From Acanthopleura granulata (Eukaryota; Mollusca; Polyplacophora; Chitonida; Chitonidae), in contig JABBOT010000003.1 of NCBI GenBank assembly GCA_016165875.1, positions 30,175,663-30,239,662 on the forward strand: DNA of 64,000 nucleotides, read 5' to 3'. The notes beneath the pieces are model-generated. The model saw only the letters and a program-made list of their open reading frames with translations, ran no database searches and was not told where the DNA came from. Every line of letters starts with the position of its first letter. The first letter of the stretch is position 1. Shown here piece after piece: positions 49,028-59,599 of this stretch. Position numbers and translations under genes: made by a program.

Positions 49028-50531
49028 GTAAAAATAAAAAGAAAACCTCAAATATTTGAGACCTGTTTATACATTTATGCCCACAATCACATACATGATA
49101 AAATAGGATAAAGATTTTTATCTTTGAGACAAAATTTAGTATTCATCAATCAAAAGTCATCCAGATACACAGGAAAATCTGAAAAACAATACTTTTGGCT
49201 ATCATTAAACTAGGAACCTTAAGAAAGAAAACAAGTTACAATTACTGTGATCCAACGATTCATCCGAAATATAAACCAAGTATGCACAGTACTAATTTTA
49301 ACAGTATAATATCTAAAGAGGTACTACAAAAACATCACGAATGCCACTAAAGAAGATATATGTACTGACATGCATGTACATCAAATATAATACTTAAAGA
49401 AAAATACTTGACTCAAATTTCTGTAAAAGATAACATACTAGAAATGCTTGGATCATCAGACATTTACACTCAGACCTTACATCATCATGCATTATTAAAT
49501 ATTACATTACATAAGCATTATCACAATAGGTCTACATGTCATTAGAGAGGATAATAATTCAGTCTTCTTGCAACATGTAAGATTATTGCAACACAAATTT
49601 CCCAATTTGCAACACATATCATATACCTGGTATATGATGTCTTTTCTCCCACACGCTACCCTCTCAACAAATATACCTACATGTACACATGTTGGTCTGA
49701 TCACAACTGTGATCTTAACTCCAGTAAAAAAATTAACTTAGACCAATTAACACTTCTCAATACCATGTAAAAAACAAAATTTTTATTATGTCAAACATTA
49801 TACATAAAAACATGTTGGCAGCAGTTTAATACCATGGGTACAACTCTTATCAGTCTACATTGTAGATCATCAGAACATTGTGCCTCATCACTAGCACAAC
49901 TTTGCAATGGAAGGTGGTAGGCCATTTCCCATAAAATTACCAATTTCAATCACACACATACTGACAGCATAATACTTACTGGTTTGGTCGGTGTTACTTT
50001 CAAACACATTTTTGATAATAAGGAATGTTACACATATTCACATATTCACATTCACATATACATGTATATATCACAGTGAAATTGTAATATGCATAGACAT
50101 TCATACATCAACACTGTACTGGAACCACAGTGAAATAAAAAAACTTTCTTGGCTCTATTAAACAGGGCTTTGATTTTTCTATTTAGTAAACATCAGTCTG
50201 TAAATCAGGGCCTCATTCTGTGTGTTAAACAGCACATGCTACTTGGTGTGGCTGTCATACATTTCTTGACTAATGAACTTGTTTGTAGTAATCTCTAAAA
50301 CATAAAGTACACAAAGTGAATGTTAAATGTTCCAATCAACGAAACATCAGCCAAGTCTTTAAGATGTATAAAGAGCATTTTATCTCACTAATGATATGGC
50401 CATAATATTTGGTACCATGCTGACTTTGGATACAACTGCCTTGGTTATGGATTTGTTCCTTATTTCACTCTAATAACAGCCGATACATCGACCTGCAGCC
50501 CTGTATAATATCTATGCCATGTTGTAAATCA

Positions 50532-50673
50532 TCAATCTGGAGAAGAAGTCAGCAGTTTAACGGGGGGCTCCAGAGAACTGTATCTTTTGTCATAATCTGG
50601 CCAAAAGTCTGGCATCAGCTTGGAGGCACTTGTCCCATATACATCCAAGATGGGCCTGTTCATTTGAGCAAAT
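50532..50673 (-). CDS. TMEM135: TMEM135 last coding exon (stop codon)
   Basis: Acceptor ATCAACAG; stop TGA at 50534-50532. Encodes FAQMNRPILDVYGTSASKLM, then PDFWPDYDKRYSSLEPP. Human counterpart: K-AVMNRKVLDVFGTGASKHF then IPRLDPRY. Confidence 0.95.
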
Positions 50674-53600
50674 CTGTTGATACAAAAGGGAATAAAGGTA
50701 CACATGTACAGAGAGTTATCTGGTCATGGTTGAATGCTGTACTGACTACACAATCCTGGTAAAGCTTATAAGCGGAGGAAGCCAGGTACAGAGCGAATCA
50801 CTCTCTCCCCCTGCCCCTCCCCCCTCATGCAGACAAATGCCCTGATTTAAAGCTGCAGCAGAAGGTTACATTCTAATATCTCCATTTGCTGTAAACCAAA
50901 ACTGATGGCATGAGCTACAAGTTTGGAAGAGAAGGTGTTCACATGACGTCCACTTCTTACATGTATGTAGGGTACAAATATTTACATTTACTTTAGAATA
51001 GGTGGAGCTCTCCCTCTTCATCTTTATGCCTGATTCGCCATGAAGTGATTGAGTATAAAAAGCAGTGAGCTGAAGACAGGTCAATGTAATCAAAGCCAAA
51101 CAGCATGTGACTGATTGACCGATTGGTTGGTGTTTAAAATGCTGTGTTCAAGAATTTTTCACTTACATATATATGAGGGCAGTCAGCTTTATAGCAAACA
51201 ACGTGTGTGAGAACTTACTTGGTTTCAGTGAGCGTGACCAGAAATCTCCAGTAGGCTGGTCGCAGATTGTGAGGTTCAAATACAGCCTGCAAAGGGAAAA
51301 ACTGGTGATCACAAAACTGAGAACAGCCACTGCTGAATTCTGAACACACCAGCTCCTCTGTTTAAATCTAGAGGATCTAATATGTCCTATCAGTTGGACG
51401 AACACACGGGTATTTCTTTTATGTCACTGACAGTGGAAAAAGAGTGCCCCATTCTAATAGATCACTTGATTCTGTACCACACATAATCAACTGGCTGAAG
51501 GTGATATGGGGAAAAACATATGGGTGAACTGTGTGTGAAAGTAGCAAGGCTTTCTGTACATCAACTTTTGAAAGTCTTTAATAAAAATCGTGAGTATACT
51601 GAAAAATGATTTGACTGCATGTAATGTTCCCTAAGTTCATACTTACACCATGAAATATGAAAGCAGTAGATATTGAATAAATAATGACGTCAGCACACTT
51701 GATATATGGCAAGATGTTTGCTTGAATACCCTTGAAATATAAAATCTGAAAATCAAAAAAAAAAAAAATCACTGACATTACTTCAGTCCATTAGTTGAAG
51801 GACAAGCCCAATTTGCACCTTTCAACCAATCGCATCGCTGGAAGGTGGCATATGAAATAGACTTGTCCCGTGAAATCCCACTGTATGAATGTGGCTTCAT
51901 TCATGGTGTTCAGTAAGTAATGTGCCAATGATGGGGTGTGTCAAGGTAAACCAGCCATCTCAAATCAACTCACTTCTGATAGAACAGTATCACGTATACA
52001 TCAAACAGGGTTTTTTTTTATTAAATGTGTCAAATTTAATATCATGAAATATCAAAGACTTCCAGTTGGAATGTCATATGCCAAAGTTAGAAGCACGTAA
52101 AGAGGCACTGACCTCGGCCAGCTTTGTGGTCATGTAGAGGGTGATGGTGACACTCTTGTACCACACCATGGACGCCCCAGCCAAAAATCCGGCCACCAGG
52201 CCATGGAGCTCCTCGTCCTTGTTCCTCACCCAGCGCAGGACACAACTCACCGCCTGTGACCAAACAATGCAACACATACACGTTATTGTCAGTACAGGCA
52301 CAAACCAGACAGTAAGAACTACTATAGTTCGATATTTGGCAACAATCAACATACTCTGACTTTAACCCAGTCCCCAAACAACTTCATGTGTATACTATTA
52401 GCTGATTTAAAAAGTTCCACATGGGTATATGCATCCGAGTAGTGTGCCAGTAGCCTGCCTGTAGTTTGATTGTGGTGCACCAGAAGAACAGCATCAGTAA
52501 ACTGGAAAAGTAACTCATGGCTGCCTGAGGACTGCAGCCTTTCCATTCTTCAGAATTTTGGACTAGCTTATATGATGGCACTCACATTAATGGGTGGAGG
52601 TGCACAGGTGCCCAGGATAAACTGCCGACTGTTGGTCTTTTGAAAAGTCACTGACCATCTTTCCCACGTGACGTACAGATACACACATCATACTGGGAGA
52701 AGACAAGTCATCTTAAACAAACGTCACCCTGCAAGCCGGACTCCTCAGAGTCACCATCCGCTAGTTGTCGACAAGTCCCCTGATACAGTAAACTATACCT
52801 GACTGTGCCAATAAAAACTTTGCCAAATACTATATGTTCAGAAATTAAGCTCTTCTGTTGTATATAAACCATACAGCAAGCCTGCAAATAAGTGCCTGAC
52901 AATTCTGAAAACAACCCTATGGCCAAAGTCATAAGACCATGTTTTCCATGTTATATATTATTTGGAAAAAGTGTCTCAGGCCATATCACTTTTGCCAAAG
53001 GGGCAGTTTTCAAATCTGCATGCTTAATATAGCTGTACAGCATACACATTTCATCTCTACTACTGTAGAGGTGTGTATGTTGGCAGAGCACCTGTTCATT
53101 CATCCATTCATTTTTTCAATTTCAGCGAATAAACACTGTTTGAATCAACCGTTCCTCATCAAGTACCTACCCTGAATATCGCTGAGAAGGAACCCAGGAA
53201 GGCAGCCAGGCAGAAGTTGTCCTTGTGTGTGACAGCCTGCCATAACAAGCCGGGCTGCTTGAAGGCCCGAGTGAAGCTCGTCAGCAACTTTAGCGCCCCC
53301 TGTATCGTGTACCCTAACCCAAAGGTCTTCAGGAAGCCCTACAATACAAACCACACCATCTTCAACTGACCTCCTTCAACATTTTCATCATATCGTGTTT
53401 TCTGGGGTAAAACAAAAACGTCCTCAAATAATGTAACTTCAAAGAGAAGTATGTGTTACACACTTGAGTGTTAAACACTGTATTCAAGAATTTTTCTCTT
53501 GTATGCATATTGTATCGGTCAGATTTAACGGTATAAGTGGAGGAATGGTAGCGGTATAAGTGGAGGAATGGCAGCGGTATAAGTGGAGGAATGGCAGCGG

Positions 53601-54508
53601 CATAAGTGGAGGAATGGCAGCGGCTGTTGTAAACTACCACTCCTTGCCAGGCACCTGACAAGCTTCCTGACTTAAAACCACAGTTAAACCAACAAAAGGT
53701 AAATATCTGTATAAAACCTCATTGGTCACTGGATGACCACCAGTTACTGCAGTGACTCAGTGCAAAGCTTTGCTAACATACCCAGGATTACCCCTACCAG
53801 TAACCAACCCCTCACAGCATAACAGGCTTTATAAGCTGAATACAACCTGTGAGCTTACTGGATTTGAGATGACATTAACAGATCTCTTTCACAAAACTTG
53901 GCACGAAGTTTCATGCAAGTGGGTAATGAGTAAAAATCACGCATCACAAAGTGGAAACATATTCTTCAGTATGGAGTAAAACGTCAATCAAATGAATAAA
54001 TAAAGCAGAAAAATAAACCATTTTCACTTCTAAATAGTAAGAATACCTTGATGACATAATGAGCACAGCTATGGCCATGTCTACACAGCCTGTGCTTAGG
54101 TCCCTCCCTAAGCCTGGACCAGGCTCTCTCTAAAGACCCCGGCACCTGAAAGGAGCTGGACGGTGTGGAAGGTGTCGGAGTTCTCTCCCTTGATTGTGCA
54201 TGGGGTGAAGAGGGAGATAACTCTGATGTTCCAACAAAGAACCTGGAACAGAAATGTACACACATAATTCCCTATTCTTTTGGTCAGTGAGCTTGGTATT
54301 ATCAGATGAGTTCCATGTGCTGGTTAAGTTCTGGATGAACTTCTATTTAATATTTCAACAGCAGTGTAAAATATCTTCCTTTATGGTATAATACTAAGCA
54401 TGAGTGTGAATCTTTACCTATGTACACTAACTGCAGTACAGTGTTTGTTACGCTTGTTTTTCAGCAACACAGAGCGACACCAGCCCCAAATAATAATAAC
54501 AACAATAA

Positions 54509-54542
<34 letters not shown>

Positions 54543-55759
54543 GTCTTTATTTTCTGAGGGTAATACGACTCAATCATTAAGTTACTGATGTTCCTAGCGG
54601 CCCTCTATACATGAGAAAACACACATTTATAAAAACTAACATAATATACTAATAGAATTAAAATGAAACCTGAATGAAATACAAAAGATATTATAACATT
54701 TTAAAGTGAAAGAGAGCTCATGACTGAGGCACTGTTCATTAAAAAGATTACAAAATTCTCTCTTGAATGTACAAAACTGTTTGAATATGTATGAATTCGT
54801 TGCTGAATTATCTTCGTTTGAAGTGGGGAGTATTTTGCTGCCGACTAGGGACCTGAAGGCATCCATGCTTTTAAGCTGGTAAGAGACTAACCAATCTGAG
54901 AGCTGGGAGACAGCAGCTGTCTATAAGCTGTGCCATACATGTTCTGAGTTCACTGTCAACATAACATGCAATAACATAGGGACTGGATAGTGGAGACCAA
55001 GCAGGAACATAGCACACTATTTTAATGTTATATATTTTAATTATAACAAGTACATGTGTGAAGAACACTGCAAATTATTTCCAGACCATGTAGTGGGGAG
55101 TAAGTTTCTTCATCATTTTATGTTATATATTTTTATAGTTATAGATACGTAAGTTTCAACCATAACCCTGGCAGTTTAATACAGTATCAGATGCCACGAG
55201 TGTTCCGTGCTTGGAACAATTACGTCACAGCCCAGGCAGAATGGCTGCATTTCATGTTAGCCGACGGAGCACAGTCAAATGTCAATTTCCACTGTCTTAG
55301 TAGCTGACAGAATAAAATACTTACCAAAATGAACATAATATTGTCCAACCTGCTGGCAAACTTAACTTTGAAGATGCACTGTCTTTCACTTTACAATGTA
55401 GTACAAGGAAGGTTATACAGTAATGCATCTTTCAGATACACGTTGATTAACTGCTTGTCATACAGGTGTTGGAAATTATACTTTTGTTAATTATGTCACC
55501 CCTTGGCTTTCTAAGACAAGGCCACTTTGGAAACAAGTGACCATAAAATACTTACCAGTTATAATGTTAATAATCAGATAAGCTGATGTTTCAATTTACA
55601 TGCTTAGCCAATGCAATCAGTCTTCCTAGTGTTTCAGGCACATGCAGTGTTTTTCAGGAGTCCTGAAGTCAACCTAACTATATAAAACAATATTAAACTG
55701 TATATTTAGTTACTTACTTGAAAATTGATAAAGTGGAATCTGACAAGCCTCCAGGCTTT
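50532..55759 (-). CDS. TMEM135: TMEM135, last seven coding exons (5' end missing)
   Basis: Exons in transcript order: 55718-55759, 54047-54242, 53171-53338, 52113-52253, 51647-51745, 51219-51286, 50532-50673. Phases agree throughout; they give about 284 residues and a stop, equal to roughly residues 175-458 of the human protein. TMEM135 (PMP52) is a multi-pass membrane protein of peroxisomes and mitochondria, linked in animals to mitochondrial dynamics, fat storage and cold tolerance; its C-terminal half belongs to the Tim17/PMP24-like group. Visible marks are a Cys/His cluster (KHRLCRHGHSCAHY), the RW-RN-DEELHG-VAGFLAG-SM-(W/F)YKS core, and the YGTSASKL end. The N-terminal exons and promoter are absent. 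Confidence 0.94.
51117..51190 (-). mobile_element. SINE tail, antisense
   Basis: Minus strand gives 'gtaagtgaaaaattcttgaa', 'cacagcattttaaacaccaa'. It ends some 30 bp from the donor side of a TMEM135 exon (51219). Confidence 0.55.
51219..51286 (-). CDS. TMEM135: TMEM135 exon, C-terminal region
   Basis: Acceptor TTTGCAG, donor GTAAGT. Encodes AVFEPHNLRPAYWRFLVTLT then ET; human has [20 protein letters not shown]. Ends with two split bases that the final exon completes. Confidence 0.94.
51647..51745 (-). CDS. TMEM135: TMEM135 exon, transmembrane region
   Basis: Acceptor GATTTTCAG, donor GTAAGT; 33 codons, phase 0. Encodes ILYFKGIQANILPYIKCADV then IIYSISTAFIFHG, aligning with human [20 protein letters not shown] and IYSISTAICF. 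Confidence 0.95.
52113..52253 (-). CDS. TMEM135: TMEM135 exon, conserved core
   Basis: Acceptor TGGTCACAG, donor GTCAGT; 47 codons, phase 0. Encodes AVSCVLRWVRNKDEELHGLV, then AGFLAGASMVWYKSVTITLY. The (S/T)SC-LRW-RN-D-ELH--(V/I)AGFLAG-SM motif is the strongest evidence for TMEM135; its small-residue spacing suits packed membrane helices. Confidence 0.97.
52876..53030. mobile_element. Fold-back element, copy 2
   Basis: Relative of 39781-39956 in the same orientation: 'gcaagcctgcaaat', 'gaaaaca-ccct', 'gaccatgttttccatgttat', 'catatcacttttgcc', 'aaaggggcagttttcaaa'. More decayed. In the TMEM135 intron between 52253 and 53171. Confidence 0.72.
53171..53338 (-). CDS. TMEM135: TMEM135 exon
   Basis: Acceptor ATTGTAG, donor GTAGGT; 56 codons, phase 0. 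Encodes GFLKTFGLGYTIQGALKLLT, then KDNFCLAAFLGSFSAIFR; human: GFIRMFSVGYLIQCCLRI and KENFQLGAFLGSFVSIYK. Two likely membrane segments. Confidence 0.96.
53465..53692 (-). mobile_element. Antisense SINE copy with internal 23-bp amplification
   Basis: Minus strand carries 'tcaggaagcttgtcaggtgc', 'ggcaaggagtggtagtttac', then a four-fold 'ccattcctccacttat' unit, and the tail 'agaaaaattcttgaatac'. Middle and tail match the main SINE family. Confidence 0.6.
53530..53621 (+). repeat. 23-bp tandem repeat, 4 units
   Basis: Unit 'ggtataagtggaggaatgg' plus CAGC or TAGC; four units in 92 bp with only one or two substitutions. Lies wholly inside the antisense SINE copy. Confidence 0.93.
53925..54005 (+). 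mobile_element. SINE tail, sense
   Basis: 'gtggaaacatattcttcagt', 'atggagtaaaacgtcaatca', then AAAT repeat. Only the 3' end remains; it stops about 40 bp from a TMEM135 exon boundary (54047). Confidence 0.5.
54047..54242 (-). CDS. TMEM135: TMEM135 exon, Cys/His cluster
   Basis: Acceptor CTGTTCCAG, donor GTATTC. Encodes FFVGTSELSPSSPHAQSRER, a Ser/Thr/Pro-rich stretch, then GPKHRLCRHGHSCAHYVIK. Human: RFIVGKEE at the front and [20 protein letters not shown] at the back. The middle is not conserved. Confidence 0.93.
54489..54542 (+). repeat. (TAA)n microsatellite
   Basis: About 18 imperfect TAA/AAC/AAT units in a TMEM135 intron. Confidence 0.95.
55096..55402 (-). repeat. Dispersed ~300-bp repeat, copy B
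   Basis: Reverse-complement match of 40241-40540, about 15 kb away. Similarity runs nearly end to end with scattered substitutions and short indels. In the TMEM135 intron between 54242 and 55718. Confidence 0.85.
55718..55759 (-). CDS. TMEM135: TMEM135 short exon (first one seen)
   Basis: Acceptor ATGTTTCAG, donor GTAAGT; 42 nt. Encodes KPGGLSDSTLSIF, joining exon 54047-54242 as IFKFFVG; human: KDGLKGFTFSALRFIVG. It begins with the third base of a codon, so an upstream exon ending in two split bases is required. Confidence 0.85.
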
Positions 55760-58700
55760 CTGAAACATTAAAAGCATACAAAAGAATTTATATATCGAAA
55801 AATACAAACAGTCCAGTGACATATATACATACAGGGGAGGTAACACACCATAAAGAATGTCAGGAATGGGTGATTGATCAATTGTCTCCCTTTGATTGCC
55901 CTTAGCTACAGGTGAAGGTTGATCCCCAGCTACTTCAACAAGTCCACATGAAACATGATCAGGTAAGTTTGTCTGTACAACTTATTTAACAGGAAAGATT
56001 TGTGTGTGCTGTCTCAATTCGTAAAAGTTTCTTTCGGCTTGGCATATCAAGGTATGTCAACAATCATTAACGTGTCCAAAAAAATGTTTCAGATCCTGTA
56101 TTACTGGACACTTAACCCAAGCTGTTAAAATCAACAATATTGATTGCTCTGAAATGAAAACAAGACTATAAAAAAATCTTTAGCCAACCCTGAAAGAATT
56201 TACCTTCTCCAGTTCGATTTCAAGCAGTTCCCAAAAAGTAAACGACTTAAGTGTTTAGAATGCCAACAATGGGCTTGTTATCATTAAATCAGCCTACCAG
56301 TCACAGTGAATTGAATTTGAGAGAACACAGACTGGGCTAATTTGTTAAGCAGACAAAAAAGTTCTGGTTAAACAACCCTGGTCACATTATCAACATGGCC
56401 CATGAGAGAGCAGGGGAGGAAATTGGTGATAAACTTGACTGTTATCTGCTGTGGGGGTGCTTGCTCAGGACCGCGGGGCGGGGAGAGGCCCCGCAGACTG
56501 AGGCTAGGTTAGCTCTCTCCTACCCTACCCTCCCAACTTAATTAACAAGGTTAACCTGTGGCCCCTGGGTGATAACAGGGGGTCAAATTTCCCTGGGTGC
56601 CACTATCCATCTTTCCAGTTTAAATTAGACCTGTATATGAGGTGCTTCCTTCACCACAGGAAGTCTGCCTGTATTTTAACACATACTCTGTACTTTTCAC
56701 TCTAAAACTCTACTTAATGATACAGTGATAAATAATGAAGTCTAAAACCACATAACCAACTCCTAAACCCTTCATACGATAAGGGGTAACAGCAATGACA
56801 GAAAATCAGTATATTGCTGATATACCAGTGGTCATAGTCTGAACAGTTTGGGGTGAAAACAGTCCCTCAATGTGATGATTACTTGGCACATGTGGCTGTT
56901 TCGGGAGTCAAATATGGTAAATCTGAACATATACGGTCCTAAACCATAATATCACAGGTATTTACATAGTTGTTTTATTGAACAGCTATAACTTCACCTG
57001 TCATAGATTACCTGTTTCAAATCTTACAATTTGGATGTGGAATGCAAAGACTCTCAAAGTTATTTCATTGTTCATTATGTTCGAAACTGTATTTTTTAGT
57101 GACTTCCACTTTTTCCAATTCTTACCATGAAAATCAACATTTATGATGAAGCAGAGCCACATAATTAAGAATAAAAAAGGTACTAAAATCAGAGCTGTTG
57201 GATAAAGAATAGAAAAATTCCAGCCTATTAATGGTCTAATTTTTTACCACAGAAATCTGTGCACTATACGACAAAGAAAATCCACCCGGACCAAAGTCTA
57301 CGCACGTCATATTACTGGGCTGCCAGTTCAAATTAATGTCCTGTTTTTTCCCACTGTTTGACCGACTTCCTGATAATGAACAAATTACACATAAGCAGTT
57401 TAATGTGAAGTAAAGAGTTGAAGCATGTCTGTAAACCTGTTTGTCTTAACAGCTCAGACTGACAATTACAGCTGACAAATCAGCCCGGGTCACAGTGTTA
57501 TAGTGGAGTCACAGTCACCGAATGTTACATCTCACTACTAGCTCCCTAGCTCTGTAAGTCAAGCCTACACAGTCTTCTAAATCTTACAAAATATGGCTCC
57601 AAAAATTATGTACAGGTGGTACCCAATATATGCAAAACTACTGCGTGTTCATCACATCATAGCTAGGTGAACACATTGCTGAACTGTCTGTGACAATTAA
57701 TTTGCTTTCTATTTAACCGACTAATGGTATTTTATACCATACTCACGGCTGTTTCACAAAAGCAGATAACTTTGTGGTAACAAGAAACCTGAAAGAGCCT
57801 ATAGGAAACATGAAAGTGAGTGGAGGAAACCTGGGAAAAACTTGGAGAAAACTAAATGGGCACGAATGAAACCTGGAAGAGCACACAGAAGGGTAAAACT
57901 GAAAGAGCTTGGCAGAAACCAGAAAAAGCCCTGGAGAAGGCCAGCACAATGTATCAGGAAAACATGGAATTCTGAGTACACCTGGACATTTAACACATGA
58001 CTGCTTGACTGGATATCTGAAACACAATGATAAAACAACTGTGTTCATTTTGGTGGAAATATGCTACAGAAATATCATTCTGCAACCATGCAAGTTACTG
58101 CCTGTGATTAATAAGAGAAGGGGCTACTAAGACAAGGTATTAACCCACATGTTGTTTGTCAAAACCTGATCCTTCAAACTCAACATCTACCTGATTAAAG
58201 ATACTGCACAGGAAAATTTCTGGTGAGATGATGCACCATGGAACACAACACAAGTTCATACCACATTCTGAAATGTTTGGATACCATTTTTTCCTTGCAC
58301 ACTACTAACACTGTATACCTTAAATGACCTGAAATTTCATTTTTCATTTCTTCTGATTCTGCGAGTTCTGTTGACTCCAGAAAGGTCATTTGAGGTTTGT
58401 TTGGAAGGTAGGGTGATATGCTAGTGGAAATATGTAAGGTTCAGCTCCAAAAGTAATATTTTCAGGTATTTATTTGACTCAAGAAATGCACTTTTTGAGC
58501 AAAATTTTAAATCATTTACAGCAGTTTGTGAAATGTATCTTTGAAGCTTCAGTTGTAAGAATTAATCCAATTTCTTTAATCCATAAACTGAATCAGTGGG
58601 TTATGAGAGATTCTTGCGTTTAAGAACCTCCAGATACAACAGGGCTGAGTGGATTCCAGATACAACGTCATCAGGCCTGGTCATGTTGATGACTGCTATT

Positions 58701-59565
58701 CACAGGGTCGTCCTACACACACTTTTATGAGAAGCAATTCTTCAAATCTGGCTGAATATAACAGAATGAAAACTGTTCTATTTCTCCAAGTTCAAATGCA
58801 TGTGTTGACGTGATATATCAACAATATATAATATAAAGGAACATAGGCTGATGCGATTTGACTCATTCAAAATGTTTCCATTCGGGTCCTTTAATCAAAA
58901 AGTGATCAAACTTATGTGCAGCAGTTCTATACAAGGGTGACACTAAGAAGTTGACAAAAATTACCACCGTGCATGTATATACAGCCAAGCGTGGCATTAC
59001 TTGAACCAGTAATGACACACGATTAATTACATAAGCAAAGCTCTACACTTTCAGTTATATGTTTGAGCGTATTTCAACCTTTACCTTTAGGGCATGATTA
59101 TTTATCTAAATAAATAAATGATACTGCTTATCCTGGGGCATTTGCCTTGTAGGACATGTTAGCCTTGATTTTAGACATGTTTTGGAGTCAGGTGTTAGCT
59201 CTCTGGGGATTACCCTCTAACTGACCAATAAATCACATGGATTCACAAGGAGTTCATCGATTGGTCTCCACTATCCAGTCTAAACCAATCAAAACTCAGC
59301 TGAAGCCATAATCGGGTCACTGCTGGCAGTAACCCAGTCAGCATCTTGCATAATGTTAAATGTCAAACTGTCCAACACCAGACATCTGGCTGAACACAGA
59401 CACACCATAAATCAGTGTCCAATCAACTACCACTCAGTATTCAGCTTTGGCTTGATGGCCTGTGGGAGAGGAGGCAAGTCTTTCCGCTAGTGCGGCTCTG
59501 ACTGTCCCTATAATACTAGAGGACTGGGGAAGATGTGTACATAGCTCTTAACAACTAAGGACAAA

Positions 59566-59599
<34 letters not shown>

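Larger units (their letters stand above)
47304..50531. other. Interval between two convergent stop codons
   Basis: Includes the ADGB 3'UTR from the left and the TMEM135 3'UTR from the right. Also holds a TA run (48409-48431) and an antisense SINE tail (48532-48628). No open frame here looks like a gene. Confidence 0.7.

Noticed and set aside
57743..58048. 101-codon minus-strand frame suspected to be an upstream TMEM135 exon
   Set aside because: It contains none of the N-terminal TMEM135 motifs and is Phe/Ser/Pro-rich from imperfect repeats of 'acctggaaga'-like phrases.
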